From Oscarella lobularis (taxonomy: Eukaryota; Porifera; Homoscleromorpha; Homosclerophorida; Oscarellidae), in assembly GCF_947507565.1 (NCBI RefSeq), contig NC_089190.1:806001-870000 (forward strand): DNA of 64,000 nt, given 5' to 3'. Both the position numbers and the translations under genes were made by a program. This document shows, piece after piece, positions 54,290 to 64,000 of the stretch. The notes beneath the pieces were generated by a model. It searched no databases. It was given only the letters and a program-made list of their open reading frames with translations, and was not told the origin of the DNA. The number at the start of each line of letters is the position of its first letter. The stretch's first letter is position 1.

Positions 54290-55134
54290 CTACTTGTCCC
54301 CGGAAGGTTTCATTAAAGTTTGGTTACTCTTATCGACGGCGTCTGGCAGTAAGGCTCTTTCGATTGATTGAACCTGAGCTGGGCAAGCCTCTCTTGAACG
54401 GGCAGCAAGAGGAAGAACTCTAGTCCATGGTCGACACGCACTTGGTCCCAAATGCCGTACGACAGAAGCATAGGTCTGCCGAAAATGATAGCAATGTGAT
54501 ATACAGTATATATACATGGACGCTGGATTACTTGAAAAGATGGTCTTATATGGCTGCAGGATTTTTAATAGGCATCGAAATGAAACCAACGATTTTCTGC
54601 TGTACCTGTCGATCGCCGCCACATGAGTCACGCCAAACATGACCAACTTCTCGTTCTGGTCGATGTGAACTTTGTGGCCAGCGTACAGCGCCGTGTACGG
54701 GATTGGATTCAAAAGAGCCGCTGTTCCTCGCGCTCTCGCATCGTGCAGAGCGACTTTTCGTAAAGCTGATGCAACTTTCTGCACGCTTGTGTGCACTCCT
54801 TTGCTCTTCAAATAGCCATGCATGAATTTTCTGCCGTAGGTGGGTCCCACCTACTCATGTTGGCCGGACTGTAGGCGTGACAGAGAGCCAGAGGAAGGCT
54901 GAAGCTAACCTCAGAGACTGCAGAAGCGACTCTCTTACGCACGTCTTCATCTGTCGCGCTGGATTTCCGTGTTATCCCTGTCTGACTGCAAAAGCGTCGA
55001 ACTGAGGCCGCCGAAACTCCTCGCTGCCCGGGGTAGAGACATTGAAGCTCTTGGCTCAACTCCGCGTGAGTTCGACCGGCAGCAACGCGGTCTCGGACAA
55101 ATTCTTCGAGATTCTCGTTTCCCAGAAAAGACAT
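54290..55134 (-). pseudogene. Integrase-fold (rve-like) transposase, copy 2
   Basis: Minus-strand N-terminal domain EFVRDRVAAGRTHAELSQEL, then GVSAASVRRFCSQTGI (55134-54905). After an intron: VGPTYGRKFMHGYLKSKGVH, then HKVHIDQNEKLVMFGVTHVA, with the first catalytic D intact. A frameshift near 54600 follows; the second motif RVDHG is readable in another frame near 54425; the Glu region is lost. The best N-terminal half among the three copies in the window. Confidence 0.75.
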
Positions 55135-56749
55135 TGAGGATAGATGATGTGATTAGAAGGCGTGCCTGGCGTGATTAGGGATTTTGACGCCCTTAACCGG
55201 CGCCAGCAAAGGTGCAATTATCAATTTTCAATTAGTACATTGATTGAAAGTTGAATACTGCCAACAACAAAGAGTGCAAAAGCAATTTTCAATACCTAAA
55301 TGCTGAGCAGATTATAGCAGAGCGGTGGCAATAAAACGTAGACGCAGAATTTAAAATTGGAAGTCGCTCAAGTGAAGTGTCGGCACGTAATACCTACGCA
55401 GAGTATTGAAAATTAAAAGTTGTTTGACTTAAAAAATGCAAAACCTCTTGGCACCATTCAATTATTAGAAAGTTAGCAGGCAATACTTACTTTGGCAAAT
55501 CACCACCCAATTTGAAAGCAAAAAAGAACAAGCAGCAAACAAGCAGCAATGGACCATCTATTTTCCAAAAAATTAATATTTACTATGAACGTTTGGACCA
55601 CTCACTACATCGCTTGCCTGAATGGCGTTTTTTCTTTACCTACCTGCACACTTTGTAATGAATTTGGCAATATTAAACGTAATTTCTGGCCGTGAGAACG
55701 GATTTATATAATATACATTGCAATTTTTATTGTATATTAGTTACTGAATAGCAGAATTTTCTCGACAATTAAACAAGATGATGTCTGCACGTGGCGCTGT
55801 GAAACTTGTCTTATGTGACCAAAATTTCGATAATTGAATAATGCTTTTCTGAACGGAAAAAGATCACTTTCCTTTTTTGTCCGTCCCTATTACCCATTGA
55901 GAAATATGTACCGTATTTAACCAAATAGTAGCCACGGCTACTATTTTTGGACCTACTTTCCGAAACAAAAAGTTTTTCTCTAAGGTTGTACGGCGTTTCG
56001 AACGGGTCTGTAGGTAAAGGTAGATACTAAATATTCAAGGTGCGGCTACTATTTGAGATATGGTAACCACTTCTGTTTCCAAGTTCCGTCCTAATGCCGT
56101 TGTCCAGTATGGAAACATTTAAGCGCGCATGTTTCTAACAATATCTAAATCAATATCAAAATGTTGGAATATTGCACCTTGAGTGATTTTTTAACGCCTC
56201 CGATTTGCACGCACGCTAGCAAAGAAATATTGTCTCCTGCATGTTCACCAGTTAGTCCAGCTAAACAGTAAAAAATTGTATGCATACCCAATAAGCCTGG
56301 CTCTCCCTCAAGCAAACGAAAGCCATAGAGAGAGAGAAAGTGCGCGCTTCTCGCCAGGCCGGGCTCTTTCACACGCAAACACTATATCTAGGAAAGAAAA
56401 TCATGAAAGAGTTGCGGAACTAATTACTAAAACGCTCACCGGGATTTGCTGTGTGAAAGCGGTTCAGGCCACCTGTGGGCTCAAGAACCACACTAAAGGA
56501 AGAATTTATTAATAAAATAATTATAAACTGTCTTTAATTAATTACCAGATGGACCGTTTGCACAGAATTTCTTCGTCTTCGTCTTGCTGTAGTCGCCCAC
56601 TTCATACTTCTCCCGACATCTAAATCAGGTAAATTATTAATTATTAATTTAATTAATTATATAATTCCGCCACGAGTGTGTGATTTTGTATTACGTGGTG
56701 ATGACCGTTGCACGTGATTCATTGTTCTTTGTACCTCTAGGCGTCTTCT
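55135..56749. other. Gene-poor, includes CAATTTTC-rich stretch
   Basis: 55210-55460 repeats the words caattttcaat and tgaaaattg in both orientations, resembling the denser tract at 63370-63615. No convincing ORF. Confidence 0.4.
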
Positions 56750-56897
56750 TAGCCCCGTACCCAGGCTCTTGCCTTTGTTACGTAAAGGAGACAGATCCTG
56801 GGTACGGGGCTGTTGTCCCCACGCCGATCTTCGTCGAAGCCCGCACCCAGGCTCTTGTCTTTGTTCCGCAAAGGAGACAGACCCTGGACACGGGACT
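56750..56897. repeat. Pair of hairpin MITEs
   Basis: The first (56750-56811) has perfect 15-bp arms agccccgtacccagg/cctgggtacggggct around ctcttgcctttgtta-type loop. The second (56838-56897) has degraded arms and a similar loop. They are diverged direct copies, and both start with the tagcc...ccagg pattern. Confidence 0.8.
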
Positions 56898-57654
56898 AAG
56901 ACCCTCTGTGAGGTCATCGCCCCTCACTCTCTACAAAACAATCAAAATGAAATGTATTGATAATTTAATTACAACTAGTCAATTAATATTTTGAAATCTG
57001 TAGACGAATCTTCTCCGTCAAAAATCAGGAACATCTAGAAATATTTAGACCGGAAAAGGAATCGGAGCTGCTTACCGACGACCCGTGCCGAAAAGATGCC
57101 ACTTCCCACCGGGGAGAACAAAAACCTAGCCCCCTAACCGTATCACACAGTGACATTTCAACAGGAAAGGGATAGGGCTGACACCGTAGACTGGACCGCG
57201 CGAAGTGCTGAAGAACTAACAGGGGATAGAAAATGAACCCACCATATATCGCACCGTGACGTTTCAACAGGGAAGGGAAAGGGTGCACAATTAAAACAAT
57301 ACGTGGAAATGGAGTCGGTGCACCAACACCGTGCCAAGTAAATAAGAGTATAGCTACGACACTGTACCGTAGTGCCAAAGGGAAAGGAAGTGAGAAATTG
57401 GGCCCCTTTATGTAAAGCATTTCTATCCCAATAACTACTTACTTGTTTATTTAGTTAATTACATAATTACTTAATTAATTAAACTCTAACCCCGTATCTT
57501 TACCCCGTTCCTCCCCCTTCCCTCCCCTCCCAATCCCCACCAACCCAAACCTCCCTCCCTTCCCCCTCCCCAATTCCACCCCAACTGTTTCTTTATCCCA
57601 TCTTACATTTGTGGCATATTTAATTAAAAGAATCTACACCTATATTATCTCACA
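56898..57654. other. No gene recognised; C-rich tract
   Basis: 57490-57600 is pyrimidine-rich (ccctcccc-like) on the plus strand. The minus ORF 57025-57420 is probably chance. Confidence 0.35.
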
Positions 57655-59745
57655 ATCCATTGGACATATGTGAAGACCTACTACATTACGGAAAGACCTA
57701 GTAGATTACTTTCTTCAATGGAGAGTCAGTCACATGATTTAATTAAAGAAATCAAAACCTAGGATACCTAGGAGTCAAGTGGACATATTGCATGACGTTC
57801 CTAAACTAAAACCTAGTAATGTGGTAGAAAAAATAAAACCTAGTGTCAAATATTGGAATTGGAAATTTAGTACATTACGTTCCTGTTCTATAAACCTAGT
57901 ACATTACTTTTCTAAAAGACGGATTAGTCACGTGGTTTACACTATTAAAACCTAGAGTACCTCATTAACTTTGGAAAGGAAGACCTAGAATATTACGTCC
58001 CTACTCTAAAAACCTAGTACATTACTTTCCTAAAAGTCGGATTAGTCACGTGGTTTAAACTATTAAAACCTAGCAGGGGGGGTTGATCGTTAGCGCGCTA
58101 GGTTGCCAAGACCATCTAGCGAAACGAACTTTTTTCCGCAGTCGCTCATCATTTTTAGTTCATGGATGTGGTCCTTCTCGAAAATGAAGTCGCTGATGCC
58201 AGCTACAGACTTGGCGAACCTGTAGCTATCGAGCACGACCACTCGTATAAAACACCTCCGTTCTCGCGGTTTCCATTCCGGCTTTTAGATCTTTGCAAGA
58301 CATTCCGCTGCATTAGGTGATGGAGCTTCAGGCTGTGACTCGTGGCGCTGTTCGTTTTTCGTTTTTCATACGAAAAAAGCGATGATATCTTTCGACACGC
58401 AAGTTTGCCGCTCGGATGAAGCGTATTTGAGTGGAGCTGGTCTGAGTCCCTCTCCCAAACACTGTCGTCGAAATGCGAGAACCGCTAGGCCTCGAGATAC
58501 TCAGCCTCCCGTGTAAGAAGAGTTTGTTGCCATGGAAGCCATGGACGTCGGAAGACGATCTCAACTCGTTTCGCCTCGTGCCTAACCACCTGACAGTTAT
58601 CAAATACAGTTATCAGACTGCAGCAGATGAGTTCACGGGTGGAGACGCTGAATCGATGTTACGATGCGGCAAGTGTAAAGTTCGTTTACTTTTGATCTCA
58701 ATTTTCTGAGTCAAAACGTCGGCTCGTGTAAGACAGAGACGTGCTCCTCCGCTGTCGTTTATGTTCTTTAGGCGTCAAGCTAAATTTTAGATACCATTAC
58801 ACGCATAATGGAACTTGAAATGTGCATAATGGTGAATGACAACTAGTGCTGGCTAAAAAAACAATGATTGCCCAAAAAAAACGCATCAAGGGATAGCCAA
58901 GTATTTTATCAAGGAACTCTAGGTAAACGGCTGAGCAAACATGGCTTGGAGTGTTGGTGTGGCGTTCGATCGCCTAAACAGGCCGTATGTTCGTGAAGGA
59001 TAGAGAAAATTAGGCGCCACGAGTCACGGCAGGCATTACAAGGACCAAAGGCAAAGGTTTCAATAGATGGAATACGTTTAGCGTAAGGCAGCGAAGGTCA
59101 CGGAGCTGTTTTAGGTACAGACAGCTAAGTCCATAAAAAGAGCACAAAAGCACTCGGAAAAGCCACGGGCTATTTCTACTGAAAAAAGAACCTTTGCCCT
59201 TCTGTTTAGGTGGTAGAAAAAGATTCGTTAGAAGGTAGAAAATCGAGGTTCAAGAAAGGGCGTGGCTGCCTAGCGCGCTAACGATCAACCCCCCCTGAAA
59301 ACCTAGAGTACCTCATTAAAATTGGAAATGGAAACCTAGTATATTACGTCCCTACTCTAAAAAGCTAGAACATTACTTTCCTAAACTTCGGATTAGTCAC
59401 GTGGTTTAATTAAATGCCTAAAAAACGGATTTGATACATTTTACTCTAAAATGCTAATTAAATAGGTAACTAAAACCTAAATGACGAATTAGCTACGTGG
59501 TTTAAAGAATTTAAAACCTAGAGTACCTCAATAATCCATTGATCTAAAATATAAATTAGGCACGTGGTTTAAAGAATTTAAAACCTAGAGTACCTCAATA
59601 ATCCATTTATCTAAAATATAAATTAGGCACGTGGTTTAAACAATTAAAACCTAGAGTACCTCATTACTTCATTGACCTAGATAATTATCCTATATTCTAC
59701 AATCAACCTAGATTACCTCAGAAATCCATTGAAAATGGTCTAATG
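57655..59745. repeat. Satellite-like tract with aaaacctag units
   Basis: Imperfect units of about 70-145 bp combine aaaacctagagtacctca, attactttcctaaa and cacgtggtttaa. The last part holds nearly exact 69-bp repeats (about 59490-59627). Each full unit has a CACGTG E-box. The tract is interrupted by a 1.2-kb TIR element at 58074-59297. Confidence 0.85.
58074..59297. mobile_element. 1,224-bp TIR element inside the satellite
   Basis: Perfect 29-bp inverted ends beginning cagggggggttgatcgttag and a 9-bp flanking duplication aaaacctag (58065-58073 and 59298-59306). The interior has weak ORFs: 58473-58709 plus (LNSFRLVPNHLTVIKYSYQT, MLRCGKCKVR) and 58328-58603 minus. Neither is a known transposase, so it is probably non-autonomous. 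CAGGG ends suggest hAT but a 9-bp duplication is one base longer than usual for hAT; the repeat context could add one base by chance. Confidence 0.8.
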
Positions 59746-60320
59746 TGGGTGGCGGCTGCCAGCTACAGCATGTTAGGGGTCAGGCCTAACTACACTATAA
59801 CCTATCTCATGCTCACTCACCCAGAGCAAATTTGGATCCGCCCTACCTACTGACAGCTGCCCTAAACCTTAGTGCAAGGGATGCATGGACCCGTGCATAC
59901 TATCGTAGTGATGCATACCCCAAGGGTAGCTGCGCGCCGGCGCAGAATGATGATGCAGTCCCAACTACGTTCTCTGCCACGCACATTATTGTGAAAATTT
60001 ATACGTAACATTAATTACATTTTGATTCGATTAGTGGATCCTAATATTTGATATTTTCACGGAGGCGTACATGTGCGCGAGGACACATATTTCCTATATG
60101 GCGTACATGCGGTAAGAGTATCATGGATTAAGCGTCATGCTGTTAACAGCCGCCGTCAGGCACACGAGCGCCCTCCCGCCCCCTGGTGCGCTACGACTCG
60201 GGCCCTCGAACGACGGCAACGTGCAATCGCTTAGATGTGACGTCACAGAGAACCCCGCCCTTACGTGTACGCCTACACCACAGGGGCCCGTATATTACGC
60301 ACAAAACCTCATAGGCGTGT
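59746..60320. other. No gene recognised
   Basis: Contains short inverted words (ggcggctgccagct / tgacagctgcc) but nothing supportable. Confidence 0.35.
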
Positions 60321-60326
60321 CTTCCC

Positions 60327-60395
60327 TTGTCACATCTTCGTCTACGTCACATCTCCGCGTACGTCACGTCTTCGTCAACGTCACATTGCATCCGG
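60327..60395. repeat. 17-bp repeat rich in CGTCA, CRE-like
   Basis: Four imperfect units of the form tacgtcacatcttcgtc. Each contains CGTCA or ACGTCA, the half or core CREB/ATF site. On the minus strand the first units encode the end of the four-exon gene. Confidence 0.8.
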
Positions 60396-61164
60396 TTGTC
60401 TTGGCACGTGCGGAAGGCGTTTGACAGCTGCAAGGAAACGGGAGATTCAATTACGCACGTCCAAATGACAATTCCGCGTCGTGCTACTTACCAGCGACGA
60501 GCGACGATGTAGCCGAGTCCAAATGCGTCCGACGCGCGTTGATCGCTCGCACAGCGCAACGATCTACAAAAAAAAGAGCGATTAGTCGATTGCGACGCGA
60601 CGCGCGACGGGACTTACCGTCGCGCGGCCACGCGGCGTTTTTCTTCTTTCGCCCAGGGCGCAGTTCTTCGCAAGGACTGCACGGGGACTCGCTGCAACGA
60701 GAGAAAGCGCGCAATTAGCTCGATTCGTTACGAAATTGCGTCATCTAGCTTCACTTACCGTCCGACTCCGCTATCCCCTTCGCTTGTTGATTGGCTTTAG
60801 AGGCTCGCCTCGCGGCGAGAAGCCTCTTTCTCGGCAGCCCCGGCGAATGAAGTAAACGTTGGCGTGGCGCCTGTTGGCGAGAGAGCGGACCAGACTGCGT
60901 CCGCTCTGTTGATCGCTTTAGCCGAGAAATGGCGAGAATGACGCTGCGATCACGCGCAAATAACGAATAAGAGAGGGTGCGAACTCGCGCGAATCGTGGG
61001 AACAGGTGACCTTTTATGGAGTTGTGAAGCTCACGTGAGGGCGCTGGATCCGAGGTGCGTGCGAGAGCGCCGCGAGCGCGCGTGCAAGAGCGCAGCGCGC
61101 GCGCGAAGCGTCCGCTCTCGTCGATTTTCAAGCGGAGAAAATGAGTGTCGCACAAACAGACCAA
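60347..61164 (-). CDS. Four-exon gene, 210-codon Arg-rich product, unknown family
   Basis: Minus-strand exons 61164-60759, 60691-60618, 60563-60492 and 60427-60347 are joined by three introns of 67, 54 and 64 bp. All three introns start GTAAGT, and their ends include ttgcag and ttgtag. Phases fit (406, 74, 72 and 81 nt) and the whole reading is open from MVCLCDTHFLRLKID to DVDEDVTYAEM and a TGA. The product is Arg-, Ser- and Ala-rich with no domain I know. The 5' region is CpG-rich. No transposon ends surround it. Caution: the first exon's composition could also come from a CpG-rich untranslated leader, with the protein starting later, or from a spliced non-coding RNA. Confidence 0.55.
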
Positions 61165-61619
61165 GGGAGTGCTTCCTATCAGAGAAAGTGTGAAAACTCA
61201 TAGATAGAGATCGCGTGAATTCTGCTACACCGCAGTCGCGTGACCGCACGTGAAAGCTGCGTGGATGGACGGGACATCTGTTCATCATCATTCTCCATGG
61301 TGACGCTTCATCTTGGCAACAGAAATATATAGCACAAATAGCCCCATTTTCCCTTATACCAGGTAAATAAAAACGCCAACTTTTAGCCCTATGAATAATC
61401 TACAAATCTATAGAACTCCAAGCTTTTTTAAACAGAGTTCATGACTCCGTAAGAAAAAGAGGACAGCTCATCGGCCTCATCAACTTCGATGAAAGCGATT
61501 GGGTCGACTCGAGTATTCCCTTTGACCTTTGACTCCAAAGACGCCTAACAAGACAAAAGACAAAACGTTAGCGGCTAATTAACACTGTACGACAACAAAG
61601 CTCTCACGAAATCAAAAGA
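61165..61619. promoter_or_regulatory. Likely promoter side of the four-exon gene
   Basis: CpG-rich to about 61300, with a canonical cacgtgaaag near 61247, then AT-rich. Divergent or upstream elements are not identified. Inference from position only. Confidence 0.25.
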
Positions 61620-61925
61620 TTGCACTGAGTCTGACTGCATGAGGTTCCAGTGGCCGCAGGAGCAACGCACGTCGATATCAGCCGAGTTATGCATTCGCTT
61701 TACCCCGGTGAAAGAGGCCTCTCTTCTTCTTCTGCAAAAGCAACGTCTCGCAGAGGTCGGGCCTGGACGATAGCGAAGGCTTGGAAAGCGTGGCTTTCGC
61801 TGTCGCAGAGGTTAGTATACTCGCTCCGGCGGTGGCTCACCACTTACATTTATCTAACAATTTATCTCGCCTGCAGGTAGGTTCGACCGACTTACGGCCG
61901 TAAAACTATGCACGGCTATTTGAAA
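61620..61925 (+). pseudogene. Integrase-fold transposase, copy 3 (N-terminal remnant)
   Basis: AAGATHVDISRVMHSLYPGE and RGLSSSS match the N-terminal domain of the copies at 37620 and 54290. A degraded VGPTYGRK-MHGYLK block with a frameshift lies at 61875-61925. The catalytic core is absent. Confidence 0.6.
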
Positions 61926-63060
61926 TAGCGCAATGTCTCGATGTCACTTTAGGATCGACAATTTGAACTACATCGAAGAGAAGAATTCGAGCGAGAAGCT
62001 GAAGAATCGGCTAGAATTAGTGTGTGTATTTATGGTCACTACGTGGCTCATGATGTCTTAATTAAACCAAAATTAGAGTTCTTCCATAGTAATTGCGCTC
62101 GGTTTGAATTTCAAGCTTTAAAACAGCGATCGTGGCTTCTGTTTTTCTCTTCCTGCAGTAGAAAGAGTTTTGACAGGCCAACTATGGTGGCGCTATTCTC
62201 CGCTTGTTGAAGCAATTTGCAGTTTTCTGAGAAGCGCTATAAACGGGAGAAAGCATAAAAACGAAGAAAGAATATTCGAAAGTTTTTGCACGAGATATTG
62301 TACGGTATGAAAATAGGCCTTTATAAACCTTCAAGGCTTTTGAATTTAAATCTATAAACGCTATCTTAGTAAAATTATTTGGAAAAATGACAAATATGAA
62401 GTACGAAGTACCAATCGAGTTAAAATAAAACTTGTAGATTTTCAATGCTTTGTTACTTTAGGCGTTTAGTGCATAAAAGATGTTTTAGATGATAAGGAAG
62501 AGCCAAGAGCAATATTATTCCGTCGAAAAAGCATGTAATTGAAATGATTATGCACGTTTGTCGTTTTTAGTGTTATACAGAATTCTGAGCGCCCTAAGAG
62601 TTTCCTTAGAAGAAGAAACACTTGGACTAAGCGTTTCAAAAAGCTTTGCTTTTTGCTTTAGGCGAGACTTATCGATATTAGAAAGCTCTGCGCCAGGTTG
62701 TCTTTCTGAACGATTTAGTCTTAAACTACGTTCACCCATAATATGTCGCCTGGAGAAAGAGGCGGTTTTAGGGCTATTGATTGCGCTACATTATCACGGT
62801 CAGTTTTACCGCGGCCATCCTTATCCAAAAAGCTTAATCACCACTTGGTTTTGGATACAGTCATTGGGCAGGCCTCACCTCCAATACTACTATTTCTAAT
62901 ATTTGCTGGAAGCTGTGTTTTTGGTAAACAGGCATGTGTTTGTAATCGAGTACGCAATAGTATGCGTAACACAAAGCGAGGCTGAAATCTCTGCTCCAGT
63001 TTCTAACCTAAGGGTAATCCAACACGGACGCGTTCTTCAAATGTAACCAACGATGATGTT
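61926..63060. other. No gene recognised
   Basis: Short ORFs only (62558-62899 and 62743-62985 plus). Neither has a family I know. Confidence 0.35.
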
Positions 63061-63106
63061 AGCCTGTCAGTCACCAAACCTTCTTAGGTCTGGCTACAGC
63101 CTGGCT
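63061..63106. repeat. Degraded hairpin of the TAGCCTG type
   Basis: agcctgtcagtcaccaaacc and ggtctggctacagcctggct are imperfect arms; they match the hairpin at 40373-40441. Confidence 0.6.
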
Positions 63107-64000
63107 GAACCGCGGCCTCGCAAACGGCCGCATAAGATAGATAGATAGTTTAAAGACGTTACCCTAAAGTTGCACGATCATTTTGAAAAAGAGAAGCAAC
63201 TGGGAAATGTCGCGAACCTTCAGAGCGTGTTGAACTGCACTTCTGAAGCAATGGGGATTTCTCAGCAATTGATGAAAAATTCACTTGCTAAACAAAAAGT
63301 GAGGAAGACGTAAGCAGTTTTGCCAAAATACTTAAAACGTGGAAATTTGGTGTCGGGTCTGTGCACGGTCCGGCCAAATCAATTTTTTCATTGACATTTC
63401 ATTTTTTTAATTCTGCAATCAAATTTCCTGATCAATTTTTTCTTCACGTCAATTTTGTAGCTTGCTTTTCAATTTTTTGAATCAATTTTACCTCCAATTT
63501 CATCGGTCAATTTTTACTTCAAAATGTTAGCATCATTTCTACCGCGTTTTCCGCTTCCTTCTTCGCGAAGTCAATTTCGAAAAATTGAATTTCAAAATTG
63601 ATCTGTAGAGAATTGAAAATTGCACCAGAGGGTGACATGTGACACGTTACAAAGTGACATATGCACTATCCTGTAGTGTCACATTGCATCACATCTCTTT
63701 CTCCTTGCGGTCATGTCCTACGTCCTCTTACATCGCCAGAAACGGCTTAAATTTGGTCCCCGGGAATGCACAAGTAGCCACATTGGCACCGTTTTTCAGG
63801 TGATTGCATGATGAGCGTGTACGCCTAGGCGGCTTCACTTGCAAACCCAACTTTAGCTTGACCAGACGTCAGTGTACTTGACGCATCTTTCCAGTGAGCG
63901 GGTTGTATTCCCCAACGAAGAAGGAGCCTTTGAGCTAGCGGAATTTTCGTTCACGGACGAGTTTGCTGTCGGAGGGTCGCCATCAGCGGGCAGTGGCAGT
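63107..64000. other. Gene-poor; dense CAATTTT tract
   Basis: About 15 copies of tcaattttt-like words crowd 63370-63615, followed by gtgacat repeats (63631-63690). No ORF. The remaining 300 bp holds nothing I can support. Confidence 0.4.

Overview
This window looks like nuclear DNA from an early-branching animal. I would guess a sponge, with a cnidarian second, but this is inference only. Genes are split by very short GT-AG introns of about 35-70 bp. Transposase families familiar from marine invertebrates abound. A nuclear copy of mitochondrial DNA (nad4 plus small-subunit rRNA, 53212-53585) reads TGA as Trp, as animal, fungal and many protist mitochondria do but plant mitochondria do not. There is no operon structure, no Shine-Dalgarno pattern, no CRISPR array, and I saw no tRNA or nuclear rRNA gene.

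The window is dominated by mobile DNA. Its centre (18855-34536) is a four-deep nest: a Merlin (ISXO2-like) element was split by a hAT element (19384-33095); the hAT was split by a 10,758-bp element (21714-32471) with 139-bp terminal inverted repeats and a perfect 9-bp target duplication; and that element was split by a 4,404-bp element (22697-27100) with 28-bp perfect TIRs and another perfect 9-bp duplication. The 10.8-kb element carries a RecQ-like helicase, a DDE transposase, a DUF6589-like gene and perhaps a small fourth gene. A second RecQ-like helicase (44563-45909) sits just inside a hairpin resembling the same terminus, so I propose a RecQ-bearing transposon family with hairpin-only derivatives elsewhere in the window.

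Left part (1-18.2 kb): reverse transcriptase and restriction-like-endonuclease fragments of a retroelement, an unrecognised broken gene (3.8-5.4 kb), a CpG-rich tract with twin palindromes, Helitron-like ends, a pogo/Tigger transposase split by a THAP-bearing fold-back element with TTAA flanks, and a Penelope-like retroelement with a GIY-YIG domain.

Right part (35-64 kb): a RING-finger ORF, three broken copies of an integrase-fold transposase, two more retroelement endonuclease pieces, a 130-bp (AC)n tract, a Helitron-like end, a HIRAN-like ORF, a ZBED-type hAT fragment, AT-rich minisatellites, the mitochondrial insertion, a gene with tandemly duplicated glycine-rich mini-exons, a satellite tract with its own 1.2-kb TIR element, and a clean four-exon gene of 210 codons (60347-61164). 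The last two, the RING ORF and perhaps the HIRAN-like ORF are the best candidates for host genes. Most transposases carry frameshifts or stops; the gene inside the innermost 4.4-kb element is open across every exon examined and looks youngest.
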